Positions 13,019 to 21,407 of a DNA stretch of 64,000 nt are shown piece by piece. The stretch spans positions 1-64,000 of the forward strand of contig QCDG01000008.1 of NCBI GenBank assembly GCA_003280995.1, in the 5' to 3' direction. The translations under genes and the position numbers were made by a program. The first letter of the stretch is position 1; the number at the start of each line of letters is the position of its first letter. This DNA comes from Prochlorococcus sp. AG-355-A09. Its GTDB lineage: Bacteria; Cyanobacteriota; Cyanobacteriia; PCC-6307; Cyanobiaceae. Under the pieces are notes generated by a model. It was given only the letters and a program-made list of their open reading frames with translations, had not been told where the DNA came from and searched no databases.

Positions 13019-13216
13019 ATGAAAGTGATTTCATCTTCTCCTTATGCCCCTTTTAATTCAAAAGAGTGGAATTATCTAATAAGCAAAAATTCAAAGTTTG
13101 AAAATACTCCAATAAAGATTCAAAAAAAATTTTATAGAACTTTTACTCTAAAAAAAGATGAAATTTTGCAAGAGAAGTATGAATTGCATGAACAAATGCA
13201 ACTTGTATTCGGATAA
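13019..13216 (+). CDS. 65-residue hypothetical protein
   Basis: MKVISSSPYAPFNSKEWNYL then a Lys-rich, probably helical segment and a C-terminus ELHEQMQLVFG. No family recognised. An 18-bp palindrome just upstream suggests specific control. Confidence 0.5.
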   Translation: MKVISSSPYAPFNSKEWNYLISKNSKFENTPIKIQKKFYRTFTLKKDEILQEKYELHEQMQLVFG

Positions 13217-13277
13217 AAATATTAACTAACAATCTTTTTATTGAATATTATTTTACGAGATCCAATTTTTTGTTAGA

Positions 13278-13595
13278 TTGGTAGAAATACAAGAAGGATT
13301 TAATTTGGCTGTAGATCGAGAACTTTTAAAAGAAGTTACCCAAGAACTTTGGAATACCGTAAAAAAACTAAGACCTGAAATTGATCGGCAAACTCGACTT
13401 CAATTAGTTTTAAAGGCCTTATTAACTATTGGAGATTTGCCAGATCAAATGCAAGCTGCCATGGTAGTAGGTGTTTGCGCAGAAATGGATAAGAGTGATG
13501 TTGATAATGTTGGAACTAATTCGCAAACTCAAGATTCAAGCGGAGTTGATACTACTACAGGTAGAAAAGTAGTGAGAAGAAGTTCAGCTAAATAA
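13278..13595 (+). CDS. Conserved picocyanobacterial hypothetical protein
   Basis: 105 residues if the TTG at 13278 is used. The first 75 residues form an amphipathic helical domain (ELLKEVTQELWNTVKKLRP, then RLQLVLKALLTIGDLPDQM). The last 30 are disordered and Ser/Thr-rich, ending in a basic GRKVVRRSSAK. The layout suggests a small nucleic-acid- or protein-binding adaptor, but no domain is identified. Confidence 0.65.
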   Translation: MVEIQEGFNLAVDRELLKEVTQELWNTVKKLRPEIDRQTRLQLVLKALLTIGDLPDQMQAAMVVGVCAEMDKSDVDNVGTNSQTQDSSGVDTTTGRKVVRRSSAK

Positions 13596-13606
13596 ACCTT
13601 AAACTA

Positions 13607-13810
13607 TCATCCTTTAATTTTCTTTGATTCGTTTTTATTAAGTCTATTGAATAGGTAATATGAAATTACAAGTAAGAGAGGAACGAATATTGAATGTAAA
13701 GTCATCATTAATTCTGTTTGGCCCATTCCTATAAGATTTGACTCGCTTGGAAGTTGTTCTGACCAAGTGCCAACTAAATGCCATGCTTGAGGAATTGATA
13801 AGAAAAACAT
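13607..13810 (-). CDS. Small single-TM hypothetical protein
   Basis: 67 residues. The central to C-terminal hydrophobic stretch LHSIFVPLLLVISYYLF is followed by a positive tail (NRLNKNESKKIKG), which predicts one membrane span with the C-terminus inside. No family recognised. It converges with the 13278 gene across 11 bp. Confidence 0.55.
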   Translation of the reverse strand: MFFLSIPQAWHLVGTWSEQLPSESNLIGMGQTELMMTLHSIFVPLLLVISYYLFNRLNKNESKKIKG

Positions 13811-13927
13811 ATAAGAGCTATAAGTTAAGTTTATGTTCAGATAAAGAGTATCATTACTGAACGTTTTTGCTTTCTTTATTCTTATTTCTTAACTAAGTAT
13901 TTGTAGAGTTATAAAAAAGAACTTGAT

Positions 13928-15457
13928 TCATAAATTTATTTTCTTAAGAAGAGTTTTAAATTCTTTTTTACCAATAATTTTTTCAGCTGCGTAAGCACCA
14001 CTTGCTGAAACAGCAGGAATTCCAATGCCTGGAAATGTACTTGCACCGCAAGTAAATAAATTTTTCACTGGAGTTTTGCAGCCTGGGAAAAGACCTTTTG
14101 CTGCAGATAATGCAGGGCCATAACTACCGCAATAGGTATTTGTGAATTTTTTATGAGTGATTGGGGTTCCTAGCATCTTTAAATCAATCCTTTCATCAAT
14201 ATCAGGGATGAATTTTCGCACTGCATTAAGGAAAATTGAACATCTTTCTTCTTTCAAATTTCTATATTCTAATTCCTTTGGATTTAGGTTTTCCCAAATT
14301 TCCCAAGGTTCATTTGCGGGAGTATATCCATGAAGAACATGTTTTCCTTCAGGGGCCATATTTTTATCTACAACCGATGGGATTGAAAATACAGCTATAT
14401 TTCTTTCTGCAGTTATACCTTTTCCCCACTCATCAACATGTATCGCATGTATTGGCAAATCTTCAAGGCCATCAGAATCAAAACCTAGATGTATATGAAG
14501 GAAAGAATCACATTTATTAGGGTTCAAAACTTTTGTATTCCATTTTTTTGAAATTTCATTTGGAATTAACTTTTTTAAATTCCAAATATCAGTATTCGTG
14601 ACAACAGATTCACAACTATAGCTAGAACCATTACTTAGAGTTATTCCTGTTGCTAAATTTTTATTGAAGTTGATTGTCTTTACTCTCGAAGAGAGAATTA
14701 ATTCTCCTCCATTTTTTGTAAATCCATTAATTAAGGCTTTTACTATAGATTCACTACCTCCTTTAGGGTATTCAAGGTATGAATTTGGTTCAAACCATTC
14801 GTTAAATAAAGTAGCCATTGCAGCTGTATTTGTATCATGCATTGACATACCACTTATCAAAAAGCTCAATAAATCAACCCAATTTCTGAGAAAAGGATCC
14901 TCTAGATGATTATTTACTAAATTCCCAAAGTCTTTATTAATTTTTGGTATTTGATTGATATTAGGTAAAAATTTTGAGGTTAAATTTAATAGATCTAAGA
15001 AATTTATTGATTCGGGAGAAAATGAGAGTAAAGGTATTTCTTTTATTATTTGGCTAAGAGGTTTTATTCCGGCAATAAATGATTCCCATTCTTTAACAGA
15101 TTTCTCACCTCTTAAAGTTTTAATTGTTTGTTTAAAAGGTTCTTCCCCCACATCAAGATTAAAATTGCCCTCTGGGACAATTACTTGCCATCCTTTGTAT
15201 TGAAATAGTTCAACTTCTTCATCAAGTAATTTAAGAATTTGCCCTAGGGGATTAGTTGTCGGCCATTTACCTATTCCACTCCACAATGAAGGACCTGACT
15301 CGAAAGTATAACCATTTCTTTTGAAACTGTGGGCAACACCTCCTGGGTGGCTATGGGCTTCACATATAAGAACTTTTTTGCCTGATAAAGCGAGAATCGA
15401 ACCACAACATAAACCTCCTATTCCACTACCTACTATTACAACATCGTACTTTTCCAT
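13928..15457 (-). CDS. FAD-dependent carotenoid isomerase/desaturase-family protein (CrtISO/RetSat-like)
   Basis: 509 residues. The N-terminal dinucleotide-binding fold is YDVVIVGSGIGGLCCG (about 4-19), followed by CEAHSHPGGVAHSF, the pattern of the CrtI/CrtISO/retinol-saturase group. The C-terminal FAD contact GASTFPGIGIPAVSASGAYAA ends the protein. Members isomerise poly-cis lycopene or act on related carotenoids or retinoids at the membrane. Length matches CrtISO-type enzymes, but paralogues of unknown substrate are common, so no crt symbol is assigned. It is monocistronic, with no carotenoid genes beside it. Confidence 0.85.
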   Translation of the reverse strand: MEKYDVVIVGSGIGGLCCGSILALSGKKVLICEAHSHPGGVAHSFKRNGYTFESGPSLWSGIGKWPTTNPLGQILKLLDEEVELFQYKGWQVIVPEGNFNLDVGEEPFKQTIKTLRGEKSVKEWESFIAGIKPLSQIIKEIPLLSFSPESINFLDLLNLTSKFLPNINQIPKINKDFGNLVNNHLEDPFLRNWVDLLSFLISGMSMHDTNTAAMATLFNEWFEPNSYLEYPKGGSESIVKALINGFTKNGGELILSSRVKTINFNKNLATGITLSNGSSYSCESVVTNTDIWNLKKLIPNEISKKWNTKVLNPNKCDSFLHIHLGFDSDGLEDLPIHAIHVDEWGKGITAERNIAVFSIPSVVDKNMAPEGKHVLHGYTPANEPWEIWENLNPKELEYRNLKEERCSIFLNAVRKFIPDIDERIDLKMLGTPITHKKFTNTYCGSYGPALSAAKGLFPGCKTPVKNLFTCGASTFPGIGIPAVSASGAYAAEKIIGKKEFKTLLKKINL

Positions 15458-15496
15458 TAAATATTTACTTTACTCTTCTCGCAAAACTAATAAATT

Positions 15497-15664
15497 TTAG
15501 ACAAATGTATTAGTTGATGTTGTAATACTTAGTACAACAGCTAAGAAAAATATGTAAGGGACTGCTTTTAGAGGGATGTATCCTTGGCTTTTAGAAATAA
15601 AATCCATTGATTTAGTTACTTTATGTAAATATAATAACGAGATCTTGTTCCTTATGTGTGCCAT
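15497..15664 (-). CDS. 55-residue single-TM hypothetical protein
   Basis: MAHIRNKISLLYLHKVTKSM, then a segment with an internal Met that could be the real start (36 residues), a hydrophobic helix AVPYIFFLAVVLSITTSTN and a short end. No known family. It fills the gap between the CrtISO-like gene and the 15780 gene. Confidence 0.45.
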   Translation of the reverse strand: MAHIRNKISLLYLHKVTKSMDFISKSQGYIPLKAVPYIFFLAVVLSITTSTNTFV

Positions 15665-15779
15665 AAAATTATTTTTTTGGAAATATTTTGAAATAAAGAA
15701 ATCTTTTTGGAGATATTTTTCACAAAGAACATTTTTTATAGAGTTATCTTAGTATTTGATTCTTAGATTAAAATCTATT

Positions 15780-16265
15780 ATGAAACAAATTCCTGATATT
15801 AATGAGATAAAACTATTAGAAAAAAATTCCCAAAAAAATGGTAGCGGAATTGCATATAAGGAATTGTTAGGAATATGGAAGTTTAAGTATGTATGGGGAA
15901 AGGAGTCAGATGAAATCAAAAATATACCCAGTTCGATTCTCCAAGTATTGTCGGCAAGACTCGAACTGATAAGTAAAAATAAAGAGGATCAAATAAATTA
16001 TGAAATAAAAAATTCAATTAATTTCGGATTATTAAATATCACTTTTATAGGCAACGCAGAATTAAAAGGGATTAGACCTTTATTGGCTTTCTATTTTGAA
16101 GAATTAAAAATTAGTATTAGTAGTTTTCCTATATTTAATAAGGAATTAAAAAAACCAGAAGATAAAAAAATGCCGTTTTTCTCACTTGTAGGAATTAGCA
16201 CTAAAGATAATTGGTTGTGTGCTCGAGGCAGAGGCGGAGGGCTTGCAATATGGGTTAAGTCTTAA
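15780..16265 (+). CDS. Possible plastid-lipid-associated (PAP/fibrillin)-like protein
   Basis: 161 residues from the ATG at 15780; an in-frame TTG at 15756 would add eight residues but lacks support. The pattern ELLGIWKFKYVWG near the start and WLCARGRGGGLAIWVKS at the end resembles the beta-barrel lipocalin-like PAP/fibrillin family, which binds lipids at thylakoids and plastoglobules. The similarity is partial and from memory. The stop lies 1 bp from the convergent Nif11-like gene. Confidence 0.6.
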   Translation: MKQIPDINEIKLLEKNSQKNGSGIAYKELLGIWKFKYVWGKESDEIKNIPSSILQVLSARLELISKNKEDQINYEIKNSINFGLLNITFIGNAELKGIRPLLAFYFEELKISISSFPIFNKELKKPEDKKMPFFSLVGISTKDNWLCARGRGGGLAIWVKS

Positions 16266-16266
16266 T

Positions 16267-16482
16267 TTAGTGGTATTCTCCTGGATGATCTACCTTTCTT
16301 ACGGTAACTTTATCAACTTTTTGTCCATTAAATCTTAAGAGATCATCTCCTGAAAAGTCATAACCTAAACGTTGACCTATTAGCGCTACATCATCTGCTG
16401 TAGAGGATGTCGTAACCTGCTTTTTTAATTCTTCATCAGATTGCATCTTAATTAAAAATTTTCTTATTTCAGAAAAACTCAT
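16267..16482 (-). CDS. Nif11-domain small protein
   Basis: 71 residues. MSFSEIRKFLIKMQSDEELKK followed by ADDVALIGQRLGYDFSGDDL fits the Nif11 leader-peptide-like domain found in nitrogen-fixation-associated proteins and in lanthipeptide (prochlorosin) precursors. The C-terminus has no GG/GA cleavage site and no Cys-rich core, so it is not an obvious lanthipeptide precursor. Confidence 0.75.
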   Translation of the reverse strand: MSFSEIRKFLIKMQSDEELKKQVTTSSTADDVALIGQRLGYDFSGDDLLRFNGQKVDKVTVRKVDHPGEYH

Positions 16483-16573
16483 TACTAGAATTTGATCGAT
16501 TGATGTTAAAGAAATTTATAAAATCTTTTTCTTAGCAAGAACAAGATAAATAGATAATTATTATACTATTTTT

Positions 16574-16891
16574 ATGACTTACTTATTCCTCTATATAGTT
16601 GGCATAATTTTAATATGGTGGATATATCGTGTCGGTTGGCTTGAGGCTCTCAAAACAGTAGTTAAAGTTATAGTCCCCTCAGCGCTTATTATTTTATTTA
16701 ACATAAAAGCCGGAAGATTACTTTTTAAAAGTCCTGTAGTCGGATTATTAAGCGCTTTGCCTACCTCTATTTTTATTTTTAGAGGTTCATTACCTTTAGT
16801 TAGTTATATAAATAACTGGATTGAAAATAAAATAAATAATTATGATGATTCGGAAGTTATAGATACTGATTCTGTGCCTTTAGATGATTAA
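16574..16891 (+). CDS. Small membrane protein of unknown function
   Basis: 105 residues with three hydrophobic segments (about 2-20, 28-46, 54-75) and an acidic, disordered C-terminus (NNYDDSEVIDTDSVPLDD). No recognised family. It ends 1 bp from a convergent gene. Confidence 0.6.
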   Translation: MTYLFLYIVGIILIWWIYRVGWLEALKTVVKVIVPSALIILFNIKAGRLLFKSPVVGLLSALPTSIFIFRGSLPLVSYINNWIENKINNYDDSEVIDTDSVPLDD

Positions 16892-16892
16892 T

Positions 16893-17285
16893 TTAATCAA
16901 ATCCTAGAAATAATTCTTTGTGTACAACAAGAACATCAAATAAAGTTGTTCCATGAATAGGACTTAATGGGATTTTGTCTATATTTAATGCTTCTGCGCA
17001 AATTAAATGAGCATCCCATTTTGTATTGTGATCACTTATTTCAATTGACCACTCAATTACTTTTTTGAAATGATCTGGCATCTCCGAACCAATTTTTCTA
17101 CAAATTTGACATAGAACTGACAAAAGAGGAGGTTTTGATGGCCTTTTTAAATCTTTAATAAGACTAGGTTGTGTAAAAACACTTGTATAGCGAATGTAGT
17201 CTATTAATTCATATTCTTCTTTAGTAAGAGCTGCTTTATCTAATGCTCTTTCAAATTCGTCTATGGGGGTTATGGGCCTATCCAA
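16893..17285 (-). CDS. Conserved cyanobacterial hypothetical protein
   Basis: 130 residues, soluble and mostly helical. The N-terminus is MDRPITPIDEFERALDKAAL, the middle has Cys residues (VLCQICRKIGSEM) and the C-terminal LSPIHGTTLFDVLVVHKELF looks conserved. No catalytic motif recognised. It lies 4 bp downstream of tatA in the same orientation, so it is likely cotranscribed. Confidence 0.65.
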   Translation of the reverse strand: MDRPITPIDEFERALDKAALTKEEYELIDYIRYTSVFTQPSLIKDLKRPSKPPLLSVLCQICRKIGSEMPDHFKKVIEWSIEISDHNTKWDAHLICAEALNIDKIPLSPIHGTTLFDVLVVHKELFLGFD

Positions 17286-17289
17286 GATA

Positions 17290-17550
17290 TTATTTTTTGC
17301 TGTTTTCTGAATCTATTTTTTCTTGATTAATTTCATTGGTTTGATTGCTTTCTATAGATTTAGGAGATTCATCTTCTTCGTTCATAACTTGGTCGATTTC
17401 ATTTTGAAATTCATTCGATGCGTTTTTAAGACTTTTCAAAGTTTTACCAAGCTGTTTCCCTAATTCTGGAAGCTTTTTTGGACCAAAAATTAAAAGAGCT
17501 AAGATAAGTATTACAGTAACTTCAGGCAAACCTACACCAAAAATATTCAT
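17290..17550 (-). CDS. tatA: Sec-independent protein translocase TatA/TatB family
   Basis: 86 residues. MNIFGVGLPEVTVILILALL: a single N-terminal transmembrane helix followed by the FGPKKLPELGKQLGK hinge and amphipathic helix, then an acidic, disordered tail. This is the canonical TatA/B layout for the twin-arginine export pore in thylakoid and plasma membranes. The FGPKKLPELG motif is diagnostic. TatA versus TatB cannot be settled from sequence alone, but the short length favours TatA. It begins a two-gene unit with the 130-residue hypothetical. Confidence 0.93.
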   Translation of the reverse strand: MNIFGVGLPEVTVILILALLIFGPKKLPELGKQLGKTLKSLKNASNEFQNEIDQVMNEEDESPKSIESNQTNEINQEKIDSENSKK

Positions 17551-17641
17551 AACTGATAACTATTTAACTAATTAGGAAATCTACTATTAAATATAGTCAA
17601 ATCATCTGAATATTTCATTCTCGGAAGAGCTTTTTTTAATA

Positions 17642-17779
17642 TTAAAAAATTTTGAAAAATATTATTGTTATTAATACTCCTTTAAAGAAAACTAACCAAA
17701 GTAATTGATAATCACTCAATTTGAATTTTTTTTGGTACCAATTTATAAGAGTTTTATGTCTATCAATTAATTTCCTCAT
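17642..17779 (-). CDS. 45-residue single-TM hypothetical protein
   Basis: The basic N-terminus MRKLIDRHKTLINWYQKKFK leads to one C-terminal hydrophobic helix (YQLLWLVFFKGVLITIIFF). It is tail-anchored in appearance. Role unknown. The rest of the 17551-17957 gap is AT-rich with nothing else supportable. Confidence 0.45.
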   Translation of the reverse strand: MRKLIDRHKTLINWYQKKFKLSDYQLLWLVFFKGVLITIIFFKIF

Positions 17780-17957
17780 TTTCACCGAGATTATTTATTA
17801 CTATCACTTATTTTATCTTAATTTCTTTTATTATTATTTTATAGCAATCATAGATTCTACTTAAATTAGATTATTCTATTAAATTTTAATCTTTTTCTAA
17901 ATTAATTTTTTTCTAAATTATTGAAACTATTCGCTAAATATTTACTATTAAAAAAAA

Positions 17958-18197
17958 ATGAAATACTTCTTTGTTGTTTTTTACTTTTTTTTTCTAATTT
18001 ATCCAGCTGAAGCTGTTACCACAAAAATGTTTAAAGTATTGGATACGTGTGCAAGATATCGACTTGGTGAGATTAATGCTAATGAGGCTATAGAAAAACT
18101 AAAATTAAAATTAACGAATTCTTCCACTAGTCAGCCAAAGGACCTAGTAAAAAAATATTGCTCAGTATTTACTCCAAATGAAAAAATTGAATTTTAA
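17958..18197 (+). CDS. Small exported hypothetical protein
   Basis: 79 residues. A Phe-rich signal peptide (MKYFFVVFYFFFLIYPAEA) has a likely cleavage after AEA. The mature part has Cys in DTCARY and KKYCSVF, which could form a disulfide in the periplasm. No family recognised. Confidence 0.6.
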   Translation: MKYFFVVFYFFFLIYPAEAVTTKMFKVLDTCARYRLGEINANEAIEKLKLKLTNSSTSQPKDLVKKYCSVFTPNEKIEF

Positions 18198-18213
18198 TCT
18201 TAGCAATAAATAT

Positions 18214-18348
18214 TTAATTATTCTTTTTTGAATAATCTTTAGCTTTGTTTCGTATTTCTTTAACTTTTTTAAAATTATTTATTTTTAAATTAAAAATAAC
18301 TCCTAAAAAAAGAAGAAGAAATAAAAAAATATAAATTATTAATTCCAT
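18214..18348 (-). CDS. 44-residue membrane microprotein
   Basis: MELIIYIFLFLLLFLGVIFN, then a Lys-rich tail (NNFKKVKEIRNKAKDYSKK). One N-terminal transmembrane helix and a cationic cytoplasmic tail. It converges with the exported protein at 17958. Unknown function. Confidence 0.45.
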   Translation of the reverse strand: MELIIYIFLFLLLFLGVIFNLKINNFKKVKEIRNKAKDYSKKNN

Positions 18349-18498
18349 ATTATTGAATTAACAAATCCACCTTAGTTTATTTCAATAATTTTTTAGTATC
18401 TTTTAAAACAAAAAAACTGACTTTAATGTTAGTTATTTACTTTGAAGGCCACAATAAAAACACATTAACCTCTAATATGGAACTTTATAAGAACTGTT

Positions 18499-18948
18499 GT
18501 GCAGATTGGAGATAAAATTCCAGAATTTTCTTTACTGGATCAAAATGGAGTTAAAAGATCAAATAAAGGATTAAAAAGTCCCCTTGTTTTGTTTTTTTAT
18601 CCAAAAGATGATACCCCAGGTTGCACTATAGAAGTTTGCGGATTTAGAGATAAATATGACTTATTTAAAGTATTAGGTGCGCAAGTTTGGGGAGTAAGTA
18701 ATGGAAGTGCCTCAAGTCATTTGGCATTTGCTAATAAAAATAAATTACAATATCCACTACTTTGCGACACAAATGACTCTCTTAGGAAAAATTTTAAAGT
18801 TCCTAAAGTATTAGGTTTTATGGATGGTAGGGTAACTTACGTTATTGATCGCAAAGGTACGGTTAGGCATATTTTTAGAGATTTATTGAATGGTCCCGAA
18901 CACATTAAAGAGGCTATTAGAGTACTTAAGGAAATTCAAAATCAATAA
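18499..18948 (+). CDS. bcp: Peroxiredoxin, Bcp/PrxQ type
   Basis: Thiol peroxidase that reduces H2O2 and organic peroxides. 149 residues, GTG start. The peroxidatic Cys lies in FYPKDDTPGCTIEVCGF, with a resolving Cys five residues later (CTIEVC), the classic PrxQ arrangement. The C-terminal VTYVIDRKGTVRHIF completes the thioredoxin fold. In cyanobacteria it protects against photosynthetic peroxide. Monocistronic. Confidence 0.94.
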   Translation: MQIGDKIPEFSLLDQNGVKRSNKGLKSPLVLFFYPKDDTPGCTIEVCGFRDKYDLFKVLGAQVWGVSNGSASSHLAFANKNKLQYPLLCDTNDSLRKNFKVPKVLGFMDGRVTYVIDRKGTVRHIFRDLLNGPEHIKEAIRVLKEIQNQ

Positions 18949-19016
18949 ATTATTATTCAAAGAATTTGAGAAGAATAACTTTTGTTTTATTATGGTTTCA
19001 GCTTTTTTTTTAATAT

Positions 19017-19289
19017 ATGAAGAAAATGGGAATGCAGGCTGTTGATCTTGCTATTCAAAATGGAGTGGATCTTGACGGTACTCCAATACCTCAAAAAATG
19101 TTAGATTTATACAATAGAATTATGGATGAGGAGAATAAAAGACAAAGGAGTGGTGTAAAAAAATCAATGAGAAATAGATGCGTCAAAACGGGTTCTAAGC
19201 ATTTTGATAAAGAAACATTGAATCAATTATTAATAGATTCGGGATGGGAAGGTCTTAAAGAAAAGGAAATTTTATTTTTTTATAACTAA
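19017..19289 (+). CDS. Conserved hypothetical protein
   Basis: 90 residues. MKKMGMQAVDLAIQNGVDLD is followed by TPIPQKMLDLYNRIMDEENK, a basic stretch (RQRSGVKKSMRNRCVKTGSK) and a C-terminal helix LNQLLIDSGWEGLKEKEI. It is probably small, helical and basic. No family recognised. Confidence 0.6.
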   Translation: MKKMGMQAVDLAIQNGVDLDGTPIPQKMLDLYNRIMDEENKRQRSGVKKSMRNRCVKTGSKHFDKETLNQLLIDSGWEGLKEKEILFFYN

Positions 19290-19389
19290 AAAAATTTTTT
19301 AATTATCTTAAAAATCAATTATGGTAATTATTTATTTAAATTAAGAAACTGAGAATTAATTAAATATTTTTTAGATCTAATTTTTTGAA

Positions 19390-19734
19390 TTATTTAAACC
19401 ATCCTTTTTTTTTAGAGGAAATTATTTTCTCTTTTTCAGCTTTTGTTTTATTACTTGCTTTTTTGTATGCCAAGTTTGCTTCTATAACTGTAACTATTGA
19501 TATAAAAAAAAGACCAGAAATTCCAATTATTTGTTCACTTTGAGAGGGTTCTGAATCTCCTTGTAAAAAAAAACCTAAAGCGAACCATGCAGTACTAGCA
19601 GTGATGGTATAAAAGTAGGGTTTCCATCTTCTTTGATATAAGTAACCCGATCCTAAACCAGGAAGAAAGTTTAAAAAAGATGCTACCCACCCTTTTGAAG
19701 ATGCAAGTATTTCGTCTCTTGAGGGATAAGACAT
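19390..19734 (-). CDS. Conserved cyanobacterial membrane protein
   Basis: 114 residues with three hydrophobic segments (about 15-33, 39-58, 66-86) and a Lys-rich C-terminus. The N-terminal FLPGLGSGYLYQRRWKPYFY recalls TM2-type small membrane proteins (GxGYxYxxRxK pattern). Function unknown. A 34-residue membrane ORF starts its operon 5 bp upstream. Confidence 0.65.
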   Translation of the reverse strand: MSYPSRDEILASSKGWVASFLNFLPGLGSGYLYQRRWKPYFYTITASTAWFALGFFLQGDSEPSQSEQIIGISGLFFISIVTVIEANLAYKKASNKTKAEKEKIISSKKKGWFK

Positions 19735-19739
19735 TTATT

Positions 19740-19844
19740 TTAGGTACTTATTAAATGTGAATTTATATAAGCAAAAGATATTGCTGCACAAATTAACCAA
19801 CTAAAGGGTAAGAACATTCTTATTTTTTCTTTATTATTATTCAT
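19740..19844 (-). CDS. 34-residue membrane microprotein
   Basis: MNNNKEKIRMFLPFSWLICA, then AISFAYINSHLIST. One hydrophobic helix. It lies 5 bp upstream of the 114-residue membrane protein in the same orientation, so it is probably cotranscribed or translationally coupled. Confidence 0.45.
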   Translation of the reverse strand: MNNNKEKIRMFLPFSWLICAAISFAYINSHLIST

Positions 19845-19913
19845 TTTTTAATTATGGAAAATATTTTTAAAATCTGTGGATTTTATAGATTCCTTAAAAC
19901 TAGAAGAATTAAA

Positions 19914-19936
19914 AAAGACGGTTTAAAACCGTCTTT
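19914..19936 (-). terminator. Rho-independent terminator
   Basis: Perfect stem AAAGACGGTTT / AAACCGTCTTT with a minimal loop. It is preceded by an A-run on the + strand, which gives a T-run on the minus strand. It lies just after the stop of the minus-strand gene at 19963. Confidence 0.8.
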
Positions 19937-19962
19937 GAAAAAGTAATTTCTCTAAAAATAAA

Positions 19963-20199
19963 TTATTTATCTTTTGAGGCTGAGAGTACTTTAAGTTCTT
20001 TTTTTACTTCTTTTTCTCTCTCTTCAAGATGTTTTAGTTGAGCTTTAAAAGCATCTTCAAGTCTTACTTTTTGTGTTGTAATTTCATCAAGCTCTTCTTG
20101 ATGTTGGTTTTTCTTTAACTCCTTCATTTCACTATCGGAAATAACATATACAGGGCGATATGAAGGTGTTTCAAAAAGAAGATCAAACATTGAATACAT
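19963..20199 (-). CDS. Small coiled-coil hypothetical protein
   Basis: 78 residues. The short N-terminus MYSMFDLLFETPSYRPVYVI is followed by an almost continuous charged helix (about 22-75) rich in E/K/L with heptad spacing, ending LKVLSASKDK. The N-terminus MFDLLFETPSYRP resembles tags found on some heat-shock-like small proteins, but the rest does not. Its own terminator lies 27 bp downstream. Confidence 0.6.
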   Translation of the reverse strand: MYSMFDLLFETPSYRPVYVISDSEMKELKKNQHQEELDEITTQKVRLEDAFKAQLKHLEEREKEVKKELKVLSASKDK

Positions 20200-20279
20200 A
20201 AGTGACCTTTGAATTAGTACAAACTCAATATCTGATAATTCTTTGGAATATGAAAGGATAAATACCGAAGATATTGATA

Positions 20280-20332
20280 CGGTAAATACACCGAATTTCG
20301 GTTTACCTAACTTAACCGCCCAGTATTTACCG
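20280..20332. promoter_or_regulatory. Nested inverted repeat upstream of arfB
   Basis: CGGTAAATAC at 20280-20289 has a perfect inverted partner GTATTTACCG at 20323-20332. Inside it, ACCGA...TCGGT (20290-20302) forms a second small hairpin. A related half-site (GATAAATACCG) lies just to the left at about 20258. It sits between the divergent 19963 and 20404 genes, so it could be an operator or a leader structure. Confidence 0.5.
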
Positions 20333-20403
20333 ATCGAATTTTAAGGTATGTTTTAAAGTATTAAGGAGATGATTCTAAAGATCTAAATCAAAAAGAACTA
20401 AAA

Positions 20404-20832
20404 ATGGATTTAAAAATTACTAAAACATTAGTAATCCCATCCAACGAAATTAAGTGGCGATTTTCTAGATCCTCCGGTCCTGGAGGACAAAATGTAAATA
20501 AAATTGAAAGCAGAGTAGAGATTATTTTTAATTTAGAAGATTCCAAAGTATTAAATGATTATCAGAAAGAAATTCTTAAGAGAAACTTGAAAAACAAATT
20601 AGTGAATAATAGCTTACGTTTAGCGGTTCAAGAACATAGAAATCAATTTTTAAATAGGCAGCTAGCTTTAATGAAATTTAGTTCAATAATAAAAAATGCT
20701 TTAAATAAACCTTTTAAATTAAGAAAATATACCCAACCCACTAAAGCATCGCAAAAGAAAAGAGTTGAGGTTAAGAAAAAACGTGGCGAATTGAAAAAAA
20801 TTAGACAAAAAGAAAAAACATATCAAATATGA
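20404..20832 (+). CDS. arfB: Alternative ribosome-rescue factor / peptidyl-tRNA hydrolase (ArfB/YaeJ)
   Basis: Release-factor-like protein that enters stalled ribosomes lacking a stop codon and hydrolyses peptidyl-tRNA. 142 residues. The GGQ catalytic loop is in RSSGPGGQNVNKIESRVEI (about 20-38). The C-terminal 35 residues are strongly basic (KKRVEVKKKRGELKKIRQK), the tail that binds the empty mRNA channel. No codon-recognition domain is present, as expected. Inverted repeats lie about 70 bp upstream. Confidence 0.93.
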   Translation: MDLKITKTLVIPSNEIKWRFSRSSGPGGQNVNKIESRVEIIFNLEDSKVLNDYQKEILKRNLKNKLVNNSLRLAVQEHRNQFLNRQLALMKFSSIIKNALNKPFKLRKYTQPTKASQKKRVEVKKKRGELKKIRQKEKTYQI

Positions 20833-20903
20833 ATAAACTAAATAAATATTTCTCTCGCAAATTGTAATAAAGCATATTATTAATTTAATTTCATTTTGGA
20901 TTT

Positions 20904-21152
20904 TTGAATACAACTAATGATTTCTGGTTAATTGACTCCAATTTTGTAGGGGTGATGCGTTTCTACAAAGATAGAGATAATTCTGATAAATCTATTGATT
21001 ATATCTTTATTGAAGAAGGAATTATTATGGGAATTCATGGAGAAAATCCTCCATTAATGAAAACTAGAAAAAAAATTGTTATTGAAGAAGCAAGAATATT
21101 ATGGCAAAAATTGTTAAATGAAGGTTGGCAAAAAACTAATAAAAAATGGTGA
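20904..21152 (+). CDS. DUF1651 family protein
   Basis: 82 residues, TTG start. FWLIDSNFVGVMRFYKDRD in the N-terminus and VIEEARILWQKLLNEGWQK in the C-terminus match the marine-cyanobacterial DUF1651 pattern. The function of the family is unknown. The start could alternatively lie at an internal ATG. Confidence 0.7.
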   Translation: MNTTNDFWLIDSNFVGVMRFYKDRDNSDKSIDYIFIEEGIIMGIHGENPPLMKTRKKIVIEEARILWQKLLNEGWQKTNKKW

Positions 21153-21180
21153 GGAAAGTCTACAAAAACTTTTTTTAATT

Positions 21181-21345
21181 TCAGAAAATAAATGAACCTT
21201 TAGGGTATAGCCTGGAAATTTTTTTCTGCTGTAAATATTTCTTTTTTTTGATGTCGTTTTCATATCTTCTCAACATCATTAGATAGTTAGTAACTCCAAA
21301 AATTATTAAAAAAACAATAAATCTTATTCCTGCCTCGAAGTTCAT
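21181..21345 (-). CDS. 54-residue membrane microprotein
   Basis: MNFEAGIRFIVFLIIFGVTN: an N-terminal transmembrane helix, then a basic amphipathic tail (YLMMLRRYENDIKKKKYLQQ) ending LYPKGSFIF. A clean reading frame with strong Lys content. No family recognised. Confidence 0.5.
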   Translation of the reverse strand: MNFEAGIRFIVFLIIFGVTNYLMMLRRYENDIKKKKYLQQKKISRLYPKGSFIF

Positions 21346-21407
21346 ATGAGTATTAAACTTTATTCTAATCTGACAATTACTAATTAAAAATCAATCGGTA
21401 TTTATAT

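Noticed and set aside
14236-15203. Plus-strand frames within the CrtISO-like gene
   Set aside because: Antisense shadows of a long, well-supported gene; their proteins have no recognisable domains.
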